NCBI GenBank assembly: GCA_049305865.1
Contig: JBAQPP010000007.1
Location: 50,711 to 114,710, forward strand
Reading direction: 5' to 3'
DNA from: UBA6263 sp049305865
GTDB lineage: Bacteria; Patescibacteriota; Gracilibacteria; Absconditabacterales; Absconditicoccaceae
Length of the DNA stretch: 64,000 nt
Shown here: positions 12,129 to 23,305 of the stretch, piece by piece
How positions within the stretch are numbered: the first letter of the stretch is position 1
Layout: the number at the start of each line of letters is the position of its first letter
Notes under the pieces: generated by a model
The model's input: the letters and a program-made list of their open reading frames with translations, nothing else
Databases searched by the model: none
What the model was told of the DNA's origin: nothing
Program-made: the position numbers and the translations under genes

Positions 12129-15100
12129 ATGAAACAAAAGATATTCCTTGGTATTATTGTTATTATCTTGATTATTTTCTGAGTGTGAATTTTTAATGAA
12201 TATTGGATAAATCATACTTATTATGCTACTATGTTGGGCTCTAAAGAAAATTGGAAACTATTTATTGGAGTTATCGTTTCTAGTCTTATACCTATCTATT
12301 ATCTATATAAGGCAAAGGTCTTTTCCTTAAAAAAATTTATCATCTATATAGTTGTATGATTACTATTATTTAGTGTTATCCATGTAATGATTAAAGATAC
12401 TATATTATGATGATGATTTGTTATATTACTGATCAACAATATAATAATATTTGCTCTGGGAGCTTATTTCATAACATGAACCTTGTCTCTAGGTACATGG
12501 ATTTCAAATAAGATAATAAAATTTCAAGAAACAAGACGACAAGAAATGTTTTTGAATTTTGGTATTTGATTGTGAGTTATGTTATTGTTAGTATATGTAT
12601 TAGCGTCATTTGGTATATTATATCCTATACTTACTTGGATATTTTTTGTATGACGATGATTTATAATATATAAAGAGAAAAAAATATTAATTAATTATAA
12701 AAATATTATTTCTGAAAATATACAAGACTTCAAAGCTAACGAATTAAAAAATAATCGATGGAAATGGATATGATTTGTTCTACTTATTATATCTATAATG
12801 TATTATTTTTACTGATTTGAACTATCATTTATACCATATTCTACTGCTTGGGATGCTAATCATGCTTATATGTATGAACCAAAAATATTGGCTGAAAATT
12901 TCGGAGTTTTGTGGTGAAATGTTTGAAATGCAAATTGAGCTCCTATGCTATGGCATGCTTTTATAACATTTTGGTTTAGTCTTATACAACCTATCAAATC
13001 ATGGTTTTGGCTCTCTGCTGACAATATAGCTGTATCTATGAACTTTTTGAGTTGAATATTCGTATTATTATTTTCACTTGGTGTGATCAAAGAGATATTA
13101 AACTTTTTTGAAAAAAAATTGGAAACAATAAAAGATTGAAGTCTGATTAAAAATATTTCTTTTTATTCTGGATGGTTTTGGATCTTGCTCTGGTTAACGA
13201 GCTGAATGTGAGCATTCTTAGTATTTGTAGATAATAAAACTGATCTATGAGTAATGGCAATGACTATACTGGCTATACTATCTTGAATCATATTTATAAA
13301 TCATATAAAAAACCATAAAGAAAAATGATTAGAAATAAGTCTTAATAATTCTAAATATGTTATAATCTCATGACTGTTTTTTACTATTGCTAGTATGTCA
13401 AAACCAACAGCATTCCTTGATATAGCATTGTTTGGATTACTATTGGTATGATTTTGGTTTAACTGGATTATGGCTACATGAGCTTGAATATCTATAATGT
13501 GAATGATGTGAGTATTACAAGTAGGTAATGCATTTGATTTTATAAGTGTATGACTTGGTAAAGAATTAATTGTAATATGACTTGTAGTGTTTGTGGTTTG
13601 AGTTGTGATATTATGATTAAAAAAATGATTAAATGATAAAAAAATATATATAAGAAATATAATTTTATGGATACTATCTTTTGGAATTAGTCTTTTGATA
13701 CTAAAGGGACCTACCCTACTTTATAAACAAGTTATAAATTGAGATTTCGGAGTGTGAAATTTTGCTAAGTGACTATTGATGTGACAAGTAGATAGCAAAT
13801 CTAATAATAAATTATTAGCTGTAACTGAAGATATACAAACAATAGAAGATCAGAAAGATATAGATTTAAGTATAGTTAGTTGAGATTCTATTATACCAAT
13901 AAAGCTTAATTCTATATCATTAGATAGCTGTAAGACTCAAAACTTTACAAAAGATGATTTAGATAAGAATCTTAGAGATGCTGTTGAAGGAAACGAAGAT
14001 GTATGAAGATATGTATGATACGGATGGAAAGAAATTACAAAAGTAAAATGATTAAACTTATCGTATAACATATTAAAACTTATATATCCTAAAAATAATA
14101 AATGTTATGGAATAAATATTGATGCTAAAACATTATGTAGCAATAAATATGCTATAGATGGATTTGATGTTAAATATTTAAAACAAATATTCACAAAATT
14201 AGATAAAGATGGTAAAGCTTATGAAATATTAAGCTGAGCACTACAGGCATTTGAAGATAAAGGATATAAGGAATGATCATCTTATAATCCATTAGAATTT
14301 AGAGATTATACTGTATGACTTAGACAATATTATCAAAATCATAGTATCAAAACAGAACCCGGTAAAATTAACATACCTTACAGATATATTATTCCATTCA
14401 ATGTAGTTTACAATCGATCTCTTCAGAATCTAAGTAGTTATTATACAGATATAGGATTCGTATGGATGATTATGTTTATATTTATAATACTATCTTTGAT
14501 TTATTGATTTATAAAAAATGAAAAGAATCTTATTAGTCTGTCAGTTGTAGCTATTATCTGACGATGAATATGGTGGCTTATATGATGATGAATCGTCCGA
14601 TATGGAATATGACTTATCATGTGGAGCACAATGCTATTTGTAATATTTATAAGAAAATTATTTGAATATTCTAAAAACGAGAATGAAAGAAATATTTTAT
14701 GGGTTGTTATAGTTCTCCTTTGATTGCGATGATCTGTTCAGTTTTTATTTAATTTTATAAGAATATCCTCACAATGAGCATGATGACCATTCTTATGGTA
14801 CAGAATGAATGTTGGTAAGGTTTATGAAATAAATGAATGATTACAATGACAAGAAGTTTTGAAATATTGATATGGATGGAAAAATGTTTTTGACTTACAA
14901 TTCCCTCATTATAACAAATTTATTGATCTTGTAAAAGATAGACCAAACAATGACTGAGTATTAATAGCTTGAACTTATATCCAGTATTTTCTAAAAAATC
15001 AGCATAATATTAAATGAGATGGAATGCTTGGACGATTTTGGGAACAGACATCTGATAATGACGTATGTAAATCATATCAAAGATTAAAAGAGGATAAAAT

Positions 15101-15749
15101 GAAATACTTTGTTATAGACCCAAATATATGAACTGTTGTAATGTGAGAATGAAATGAGTCTTTATTTAACAGATTCTTTGCAAAGAGAGACCCAATAGAT
15201 GGAACAATACAAGATCATTGAGCACTAAGTATGATTACAAAAATGGTTAAAGATGGATACATGAAATTACTTTATTCTAACAATATATGAGCAAAATATG
15301 CATATACACTTGATGATGCTTCATTGAAACAAACTTTTGGTAATATGACTGATGATCAGATATTATTTCTAAGGACAAAATTAGCTGTGGCGAGGTTCTT
15401 CCCTGACTCTAATCAATTAATACAATTTATAGCTGATACTTTTTCTCAGAGAATAATAAATTGAGAAGCTATATGAGATATTGCTGATATTATGTGAAAA
15501 CAGATTGATGAAAATAAACTTTTGCCTATAGCACAATCTTATATAGAGAAACAGGAGACTCCAGAACAGACCCAAGCTAAAATAAAAGAACTCAATCAAG
15601 ATGAAAGAAATGTATTGGGTCAATATCTATGACTCTACAATATATTACAAGCTGGCAATCAAGAACAATACTGACAAGCATTGAATAGCTTATTATGACA
15701 GAGTCTTGGATGATGAAGTCAACTTATAGTATTCCAACTTGCTGATTAA
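12129..15749 (+). CDS. large multipass membrane protein, putative GT-C-type glycosyltransferase
   Basis: 1206 residues. The first 520 or so contain about a dozen hydrophobic helices. YSTAWDANHAYMYEPKILAE, near residue 240, carries an acidic pair in a loop after an early helix, reminiscent of oligosaccharyl- or mannosyl-transferases of the GT-C fold. More helices lie around residues 775-880. A soluble C-terminal region of about 320 residues follows (NNDGVLIAGTYIQYFL; KYFVIDPNIGTVV), perhaps a substrate-binding domain. Family assignment is not certain. The start is the first ATG, directly preceded by TATAAT. A strong terminator follows. It lies next to the glycan locus but on its own transcript. 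Confidence 0.82.
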
Positions 15750-15767
15750 TTATAATATACAAAAATA

Positions 15768-15806
15768 AAAGCCTACAAAGTTAAATAGCTTTGTAGGCTT
15801 TTTTTA
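15768..15806 (+). terminator. intrinsic terminator
   Basis: Perfect 13-bp stem (15768-15780 with 15789-15801), 8-base loop, and a T run starting in the 3' arm. It ends the transcript of the 1206-residue membrane protein, 18 bases after its stop. The 5' arm starts with an A run, so it may also act on minus-strand transcription. Confidence 0.9.
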
Positions 15807-15810
15807 TACT

Positions 15811-15860
15811 GTCATTTCGATAGGGATCTCCTTAATTATTAAGTAGTATCTCTAATAAGA
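15811..15860. repeat. degenerate palindromic repeat with GTCATTTCGA end
   Basis: GTCATTTCGATAGGGATCTC is followed by a partly self-complementary TTAATTATTAAG centre and TATCTC. The GTCATT...GATCTC layout resembles short palindromic intergenic repeats widespread in bacteria, and related ends occur at 54776, 55430 and 56112. No coding potential. Confidence 0.4.
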
Positions 15861-15861
15861 T

Positions 15862-16749
15862 CTAAAAAAGAGAACTTTGCATAGGCGTCTGTAATTTCTT
15901 TTTTAATTCATCCAACTGTTTTTCAAAAGATGAAAAATTATAATCGTTAACTAATATCTTCTTATATTTATCAAAATCTAAATCTAATTTTAAATCTGAA
16001 ATACTTTTTTCTTTTAAATCTTGGATATTATGTAGTTGTATCAAATCTCTACTGTGATAAGCTTCTTCTTTACAACTAATAAGTTTATCTTTTATATCTC
16101 CAGTAATTTCATCGATATGTAAGTAAATATTATCTATAGTCTGATATTTTTTTATCAGATCTAAAGCTTTTTTTGGTCAGATTCACGCTACTCATTTTAT
16201 GTTATCAGCACTATCTCCTGTCAAAGATAGATAATCTAATATATACTGTGGTTGAAATGTGAATTCTTGTAAAAATAATTTCGTATCCATTCTGATTCAT
16301 TTCATAGGATCTATACAAAAAACATTGTTACTCAAAAGTTGTTTAAGATCCTTATCTGAAGAATATATATCTATTATTAAATCAGCATTGCTTTTAAGAT
16401 TATTTGCCAATGTCGCTATTATATCATCTGCTTCATATGAATTGACTACCAGATTTGGAATTCATAGTTGGTTAACTATCTCTTGAGTGAGTGGTATTTG
16501 ATTTTTAAAATCATCATCCATTTTTTTACGGTTGGCTTTATATTCTGGATAAGATTCATGTCTAATTGTCTTCACTGGAGAATCTCGGCAGATTACCAAA
16601 TAATCTGGATTTTCATTAAATATTTTTATCAGCATGCGAAAAAATCCATAAATAACATTTACATTGTGTCAGTCTTTATCAATTAATTGGGGGAATGCAT
16701 AATAAGCTCTATAAAGAAAACCCGATCAATCTATTATAAAAAGTTTCAT
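15862..16749 (-). CDS. 5'-3' exonuclease (DNA polymerase I N-terminal-domain type, flap endonuclease)
   Basis: 295 residues, the length of a stand-alone 5'-3' exonuclease. MKLFIIDGSGFLYRAYYA carries the first metal-binding Asp. RHESYPEYKANRKKMDDD matches the helical-arch region. EADDIIATLA and DIYSSDKDLKQLL supply the acidic cluster. TGDSADNIKGVAGIGPKKA is the helix-hairpin-helix DNA-binding motif with three UGA glycines. It probably removes RNA primers and flaps. No polymerase domain is attached. A promoter is visible at 16792-16819. Confidence 0.95.
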
Positions 16750-16791
16750 AATTCTGATTTAAATTAAATGTTGAATGTATATAGTATTTTT

Positions 16792-16819
16792 CTTATAAGA
16801 TTTAAGATATCAGATTCAA
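16792..16819 (-). promoter_or_regulatory. promoter of the 5'-3' exonuclease gene
   Basis: Minus strand: TTGAAT (16819-16814), 16-base spacer, TATAAG (16797-16792), about 43 bases upstream of ATG 16749. Confidence 0.6.
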
Positions 16820-16826
16820 GATTAAA

Positions 16827-16842
16827 TCCCGCTGAAGCGGGA
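16827..16842. repeat. short GC-rich hairpin, copy 1
   Basis: TCCCGC-TGAA-GCGGGA, a 6-bp stem in an otherwise AT-rich intergenic region. A near-identical hairpin stands at 61871-61890, where it has a T run and serves as a terminator. Here no T run follows on either strand, so termination is doubtful. Confidence 0.5.
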
Positions 16843-16899
16843 CTAACTTAGTTCGGATTAAAGATTTAGATAAGGTTTTATATAAATTTACAAAACATT

Positions 16900-17304
16900 A
16901 TGTTAATAAAATCACCAGAAGAAATGTTGAAATTTTGAGAAAAATTAGCTTTGGAATCCAAAGTTTTGTTATTGGAGTGAGATTTATGAGCCGGTAAAAC
17001 TTTATTAACAAAGTGATTTGCTAAGTGATTGTTAATAGATTTAAATATGGTACAAAGCCCAACTTATGCATATATAAATATCTATAATAATAAATTATTA
17101 CACATAGATATGTATAGAATAGAAAAATATGAAGATTTGATAGAAAAATGAATACTTGATCAGATAAATCATTTTGACTATGTAGTGATTGAGCGACCAA
17201 AATTTATTGAAAAACTTTGATTGAAAAATTATTTTAAAATAAATATTACAAAAAAATCTGAAAATGAAAGAATGATAAATATTGTTAAACATTGATTAAC
17301 ATAG
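16900..17304 (+). CDS. tsaE: tRNA threonylcarbamoyladenosine biosynthesis ATPase TsaE
   Basis: 134 residues, usual length. LLLEGDLGAGKTLLTKGFAK is the Walker A region (GDLGAGKT). VQSPTYAYINIY is the TsaE signature and HIDMYRIEK the Walker B-like motif. It works with TsaB/TsaD to make t6A37 on ANN-decoding tRNAs. Eight of its nine glycines are UGA and one is GGT, so it is a compact demonstration of the code. The final IERPKF stretch lacks the common EWP motif (usually W before or after the Glu), a small divergence. Ends 5 bases from the convergent gene at 17309. Confidence 0.95.
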
Positions 17305-17308
17305 AATT

Positions 17309-19123
17309 TTATTCTATTGAAATTTTATACTCTTCTAATGTTTTTTGGAACAATCTAATGTGATAGTTAGAAAGATTTTGTTTGCATTGATTGTCATCAT
17401 CTCTTACAAGTTTTAATATTATTAAGAAATCATCAAATCTATTTACAATATCATCTAAATCTGATTTTGTTAAAGTGGATTTTTGTAATTTATCCATTAT
17501 CACTATTGTAAAAGAATTTACTATCTTTCTAATGTCACTTTTATCAAAATTTGGCATATTTAGTTTTATATCTTGATTATTTACTTTTATATTAATATTT
17601 GTTATTTTTATATCTGATTTACAGTTATTAAATTTATTTATTTCTTGTTTTATTACGGTTGCTATAGTAGATCATGTGGCAACATTTACTACTATATTTG
17701 AAGTAAGTGTTATAGTCTGATGCGTAAATCATACCTTTCATCATGTAATAAAATATATATCACCACCTATAGCAAGTATGTTATTTACGGGATCTGTTAA
17801 TTTTAAAACAAAATGATAAACTTTATTTTGAACTAATCATGTTATATTTAATAAACCAGTGTATAAATAATTTAATCCGGTCAGAGTAATTCATGTTTGA
17901 CTTCATGATAATGTATATGTAAATGTGTATTTTGTTAATTCATTTCAACTTCGCAAAATATCTACTCATGTATAAGTTCATGTAAACAATATATAATTCA
18001 AAACTGGGATTGTTTTATCAAAGAAAACCTGCGATGTAAGATATTTAGATCATGTATTTAATGCTAGGTCACTAAATGAAATATTACTATAAACTGTACT
18101 TCAAGTATTTTGACTCGAAAGAGTAAGGGAATATTTATAAGTAAATCATGATTTACTTATAAAATTTGCATTTAATCATAAAATATTAACTATTATTCAA
18201 GTGATATCTTCTGTAGATGTAAAATTTAAATTTACTATTCAACTTAATCATATATACCCTAAATTATAGTTTCAAGTAAATTCTATTATTATTCATGTAA
18301 TTTCAGGCAATTGATTATCTATTGTAAAGATATCTCATGTATAAATTATATCCTGATTTTGATCTATAAGTTTGATCTGATAACCAGTGTAGAATTTTGA
18401 ATTTAATCATGAATATTGTCATGTATAAATTATATCTCAATTACCTGACAATATATTATAGAATCATGAATATAATTGAGATGAATTAAATTGAAATCGA
18501 GTATTGAGATATGAAGAAGTTCCTATCTTTATCCATTGACTGTTATGATCGTACAAATATATATCAAAGTTTTTTCAAGAACAATCTGTTCAAGGATATG
18601 TCCGTGAAAAATTTATCATTCATTTTAACTTACTTCAACTTAAAGGATTTATAAAATTAAAATCTGAATTGTTACATATAGATAGCTGATTAACTGGCTC
18701 TTGATTAAATCATCAGCTGATAACTTCTCATGTGTTAGTATCTCATGTAATAACTTCTCATGTATTTGTATCTCATGTGATAACCTCTCATGTATTTGTA
18801 TCTCATGTAATAACTTCTCATGTATTTGTATCTCATGTAATAACTTCTCATGTGTTAGTATCTCATGTAATAACTTCTCATGTATTTGTATCTCATGTAA
18901 TAACTTCTCATGTATTTGTATCTCATGTAATAACTTCTCATGTAAATTCCTGAGCAAAGGTACTATATCATTCATATAATCATATACTAGCTATGAATGT
19001 AAAAATAAGTTTTATAGCTATTGCACCTCATACAATACCAAAAAGATATTTCTTGTGATGTTTTTTAACATGATAAACTACTGTTTTAGAGTGTTTTTGT
19101 AAATGTTCTTTAAATGTAGCCAT
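17309..19123 (-). CDS. exported surface protein with tandem GEVITGDTNT repeats
   Basis: 604 residues. A basic His/Lys-rich N-terminus (residues 1-27) is followed by a hydrophobic segment GAIAIKLIFTFIASIGLY, ending TFAQE: signal anchor or signal peptide. Residues about 61-133 are seven near-perfect copies of the decapeptide GEVITGDTNT plus a final GEVIS. After that comes a long Ser/Thr/Asn-rich beta-like region in which T-G steps keep recurring, and a charged, probably helical C-terminal 100 residues with two cysteines. The repeat depends on UGA being glycine. Function unknown. It is likely a cell-surface stalk, adhesin or S-layer-associated protein (inference). A strong own promoter is at 19160-19188. 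Confidence 0.85.
18720..18943 (-). repeat. 30-bp in-frame tandem repeat coding GEVITGDTNT
   Basis: Seven and a half copies of a 30-bp unit inside the surface protein gene. Copies differ at a few positions only (ACA AAT ACA versus ACT AAC ACA; one GAG, one ATC). Each unit holds two UGA codons, one per pentapeptide G-x-x-x-T. Unit length is a multiple of three, so copy-number change would lengthen or shorten the protein without frameshift. Confidence 0.95.
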
Positions 19124-19159
19124 AATTAAAACAATATATATAAAATTGTTAATTTCTTA

Positions 19160-19188
19160 ATTATATTCACAAAAACCGACTTTGTCAA
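19160..19188 (-). promoter_or_regulatory. consensus promoter of the repeat-protein gene
   Basis: Minus strand: TTGACA (19188-19183), 17-base spacer, TATAAT (19165-19160). Perfect hexamers, start codon at 19123. The strongest promoter seen in the window, and the only one with a 17-base spacer. Confidence 0.85.
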
Positions 19189-19204
19189 ATTTTGTTATAC
19201 TTTT

Positions 19205-19254
19205 TAAAAAAAATACTGTTGCTTATAATATATTTTACCAAATACAACAGTATT
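19205..19254 (-). terminator. intrinsic terminator of the SLH-like gene
   Basis: Perfect 10-bp stem (19245-19254 with 19212-19221), 23-base AT-rich loop, then T8 on the minus strand. It lies 16 bases beyond the stop at 19270 and just before the next gene's promoter. Confidence 0.85.
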
Positions 19255-19269
19255 CCTAATATTAAGTTT

Positions 19270-20676
19270 CTACAATTTTGATAATAATTTTGATGATTTT
19301 AATCGTCATGAGATTTGTTGTAATAATAATGATGTTGTATCTGATTTATTATTTTCAGTAGTATTTGTTATATCTTTATCTGATCAATTATGTAAATCAA
19401 ATCAATCTACAAGCATATCTGCAAATTCTCATCTAGTTACTAAATCATCATTTGATTTGGCTTGAAAGTTAACTTCCTTATTAACTAATTTTGATAAAAT
19501 ACGATTTATTTCTTTAATTGTGATAAATTTATTTGGATGTACTGATGGTTCTCATGTTTGAGGATTAAATCAATAATCTAAAAATCCATTATGATAAGCA
19601 TATTCAAAATACTTTGTATAAGACGCTTGTGGATCTAAATCAGATATGTTTGATGTATGATCTAGTACATATATATTTAGATCCTGATTTTCTTTTTTTA
19701 ATATGGTTTTGGTAAGCATTATAATAAATTCGTAATTACGGAGATAATTATCAGGATAAAATTTATATGCATGTGAACTTATAATTCATAAATCAGCCAA
19801 TAATTGAATATCCTCTTTATAATCATGATTCATTACATCTGAAAAATTATTTTTCCAATCCTCTGAACATAAAGTCTGGATATCAGATAATTTAAATGCG
19901 AAAAAATTTACTATATATTCTGTATATTTTCATCTAGTTATAATATCTTCTGAGTTTAGTATATTATTTATAGTTAGTCAATCTACTAATAGTGGGAATT
20001 GTTTATTTATATTTATAAGTATTTGTTTTACTGTCTTATACGAAGTATTTTCCTGAAAATAAAGATTAGAAGAGACATCAAAATCGGTTATTCAGCTTAA
20101 AATTCCTAATTCATAAGCAGTATTTAAATATTTAAGAGAAATTTTATCTATGTCAGATCAAGCATCTATAAAATAATTTCTTTGAGATAATCATATTTGT
20201 GTTTTGATATCATATCATATTTTTGAACGATAGGAATCAACTATAATTTTTATCATTCAATAAAAACGCAAATTATCATTTGGCATAAATTTATTAGTTG
20301 ATCATATGACTATTCACTTAGAATATAGTGTCGTTATATAATCTTTATATACACTATCTTGGATATCTATAAATGGTAATGATGGTTTTTCACAGGTGGT
20401 TTTATCTGTGACGATGTTAAGATTGGATAATTTTTCTTGTACATTAATTTGAGAAGATGATTGTTCTGAAAAAAAATTGAATACTTTTTCTACAAAATCT
20501 GATAATTTGCTTGTTTGTTGGTAGTCTTGATCCAAAGTTACTGGCAAATCCTCGTTTGTCCCTAGAGCATATGTCTGAGGAGCAGAGAAAAAGAAACCAG
20601 CCATTAGTGTGATAACTACTACACTAGTTATCGGCATTGAGAGCCACTTTTTATTGGTATCGAAGGTATCATCCAT
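19270..20676 (-). CDS. exported protein with S-layer-homology-like domains
   Basis: 468 residues. ITSVVVITLMAGFFFSAPQTYA (near residues 17-38) is a signal peptide ending in an AxA-like site. After a linker there are three to four SLH-like units of about 60 residues: DYITTLYSKGIVIG..FMPNDNLR, DYKEDIQLLADLGIIS..FYPDNYLR, KYFEYAYHNGFLD..VHPNKFI, and DDLVTRGEFADMLV. SLH domains usually bind pyruvylated cell-wall polymer, so this is a candidate surface-layer or wall-anchored protein. The unusual arrangement is that the whole mature protein is SLH-like. Own promoter at 20710-20737. Confidence 0.88.
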
Positions 20677-20709
20677 GAAGGATGTTGGTTATATCCTAAA
20701 ACATGATGT

Positions 20710-20737
20710 ATTATAACCCTAAATATAGATTTGTCAA
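20710..20737 (-). promoter_or_regulatory. consensus promoter of the SLH-like gene
   Basis: Minus strand: TTGACA (20737-20732), 16-base spacer, TATAAT (20715-20710). The leader of about 25-30 bases holds GGATATAACCAACATCC, a small inverted repeat. Confidence 0.85.
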
Positions 20738-20811
20738 TACTAATATATAATAAAATAATATATAAAATCTGTTGTTTTAAAATAAGAAATATATAGTTTA
20801 AATCTGAACTA

Positions 20812-20840
20812 TTGATAATAGTAATGTTTTTTTATTTATA
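20812..20840 (+). promoter_or_regulatory. weak candidate promoter for the M16 peptidase
   Basis: TTGATA (20812-20817), 17-base spacer, TTTATA (20835-20840). Transcription would start only a few bases before ATG 20852, giving an almost leaderless mRNA. Confidence 0.35.
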
Positions 20841-20851
20841 TTTATTAATTT

Positions 20852-22075
20852 ATGAAGTATTTTATAGAAAAAATTAATGGAGTAGAATTTATTTTTGCTC
20901 CAATGGAAGACAGTAATTCAGTAACTATTGAGATTATGTGCAAGGCATGAAGCATATATGAAAATAAAAAAAATAATGGTATAAGTCATTTCTTGGAACA
21001 TTTATTTTTTAAATGAGGTAAAAAATATCCTACACCAAAATCTGTAGCTGAAGCTGTAGATAAATTTGGTTGAGAATTTAATGCCTATACATGAGAGGAA
21101 TATGCTTGATATTATGTCAAATGTGCTCCAAATTTTGTATATAAAGCTATTGATGTTCTAGGCGATATGATGATAAATCCACAATTTCCAAAAGATGAAC
21201 TCGAAAGAGAAAAATGAGTCGTGATCCAGGAATTAAAAATGTATGAAGACAATCCTATGGCTTTGGTAATGGAAAAGCGACAAACATATTTTTATGGAGA
21301 CAATAGTTATGGTCGGCCTATAATATGAACAATAGATAATATAAACTCTTTTGATCAAGATATGTTGAAAGAACATAAAACTGATCTATATAGCAAGGAT
21401 AATCTAATAATAGTAATAGCTGGTAAAATAGAAAATATTGATGAATTAAAAATTATATTAGCTGATACTTTTGGATCTTTACCAGAGAAAAAGAGAATAA
21501 ATAAACCTGAATATAGACATATTTTACCTACTGAAAATAAGTGATTCTGGGATAAAAAAACTGAACAAAATCATTTGGTTATATCATCTGTAGGATTTGA
21601 TTGAAATGATGACACTAGATATGCAGCGACAGTACTTGCTACTATACTTGGATGAAATATGTCATCAAGATTATTTCAAAATATAAGAGAAAAACAATGA
21701 TTATGTTATTATATCAAAGCTGTACATAATAGTAGTCAAGATTTTGGTACATTTGTTATAAGAGCTGGTATAGACAAGGGAAGATTTGACTTTTGAATAG
21801 AGACAATATATGAAGAGATAGAAAAAGTCGCTAATGGAGAATTTAGCCAAGAAGAATTTGATAATGCTATATGATATAATGTATGACAAGTACAGATGTG
21901 AATAGAAAGTTCAAATGAAATGAGTAGTTTTATATGATCCCAATATTTGGTTTATAAAAATATAGAAACCTTGGACGAAATATTACAAAAATATAAAAAT
22001 CTAACTATAAACGATATAAAAAATATAGCATGAATGCTAAGTAAAGAAAAATTACGTTTGTATTGGATTCAATAA
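20852..22075 (+). CDS. M16-family zinc metallopeptidase (processing-peptidase type)
   Basis: 407 residues, about the size of the single-module M16B peptidases. The inverted zinc motif HFLEH is at residues 46-50, followed by LFFKGGKKYPTPKSVAE. ELEREKGVVIQELKMYEDNP (about residues 115-134) holds the third ligand Glu. GGNMSSRLFQNIREKQGLCY in the C-terminal half is the conserved R/Y motif of this group. Such enzymes degrade or mature peptides. Substrate unknown. Its stop TAA abuts the stop of the convergent gene with no base between. Confidence 0.95.
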
Positions 22076-23281
22076 TTACTTTATAATTATACTTTCAATA
22101 TTCCCTATATTATCTTTTATGTGATCAAAATTTTTGAATATTTCTAAATCTAAACTTTGTCAGGATAGTTTTTTTTGATGTTCATCTATATAAAGATCGA
22201 AAAACATTTTGATATAATTCAAAATCTTTGGAAATATTATTTTATCGTTCTTATATTTTTTAATCAGCTTATAAAATGTATCAAATGGTGATATAATACC
22301 ATATTTTCTTTCTAATCTACTATATGAATTATCGTAATTTTCTCGACTTATCGATAAATTTGCGAATTGTATTTGATTTAAGAATAGCTCTAATGAATTT
22401 TGATATTCAACAAGTATATTTTCTAAATCATTTAATTGATTTTTTACTATTCATATAATATTTTGTAAATCTTTGAATCTTTTTAAAAGTTTATTTTTTG
22501 CTCACTGCAATAAATTGGAATCTATAGATTTATTTGTGAAAGTTAGACTCTGTAAATTTTGTAAATTAGCTCATAGCACTCTAAAATTTGTAGCTCAATT
22601 GATTTCTGAAATAATAGAATCTAATTTTCTTTTAAATTCTCAATCTTTTGTTTCAAAACCTAAAGTTTGAATTTCTTGAGCTAGTTTCAAAATGTCTTGC
22701 TGCAAAATTTTATAATCGTCCTGCTTTTCTTGAGATGATTTAATAGTATAATATTGGCTCCTAATAGCATCATATATATTTGAAAAAGTATTGAAAGTTG
22801 TAGATATTTCTGTGCGATGTTTTTCTCATGAAGTAAGTCATGTACTTGTTTTATGGGTTAATGTCTGTTCATTTCTAAATATAACTATTTTATCATCTAC
22901 AAAAACTACTCTAGCTGATTTTTTGTCTAGTAATCTAGCTTTTTTAAATATTTCTTCTACATCGGATTGTACGGTGGGAGACTGTGTATCTAAATCAAAT
23001 AATTTAATAAAATTATCTGGTAACTTATTTGGATTAAATACTACATAACTTTGAAATAGGTTATATATTTCTTTGTTGTGTTTGGGATTGTTTTTTTCGA
23101 ATAAATTATTATTTCATTTAAAAAAGAAATCGTTTGGAGAAAGAGCTCTTTGTAAGTTCTCATATAATTGAGATGAAAGTATTTCTTTCATTTGCGTCCA
23201 AGGGAAAACGCTCTTTAATGGAAAAATGTTTCACTTTTCAATACCATATTTTTGTTGTAATATTTTTTCTTGCATTGTCAT
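22076..23281 (-). CDS. unrecognised cytoplasmic coiled-coil protein
   Basis: 401 residues. No signal peptide or membrane segment. The middle (about residues 150-330) is a heptad-like helical region. I recognise no catalytic motif. The start was taken at ATG 23281; a second in-frame ATG lies two codons later. It follows the 938-residue gene by 24 bases and is probably co-transcribed with it. Stop codons of this gene and the M16 peptidase touch exactly. A structural or partner role for the larger protein is inference. Confidence 0.75.
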
Positions 23282-23305
23282 GTATATAATATTTCAGAAA
23301 TAAAG

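Noticed and set aside
18720..18943. Tandem repeats as a CRISPR array
   Set aside because: Units are contiguous without spacers and are in-frame coding repeats.
18649..18975. Minus-strand frame coding a His-Glu-Lys-Leu repeat protein, and two plus-strand frames over the same DNA
   Set aside because: Shadows of the 30-bp tandem repeat; the long real gene 17309-19123 runs through in another frame with signal anchor and native codon style.
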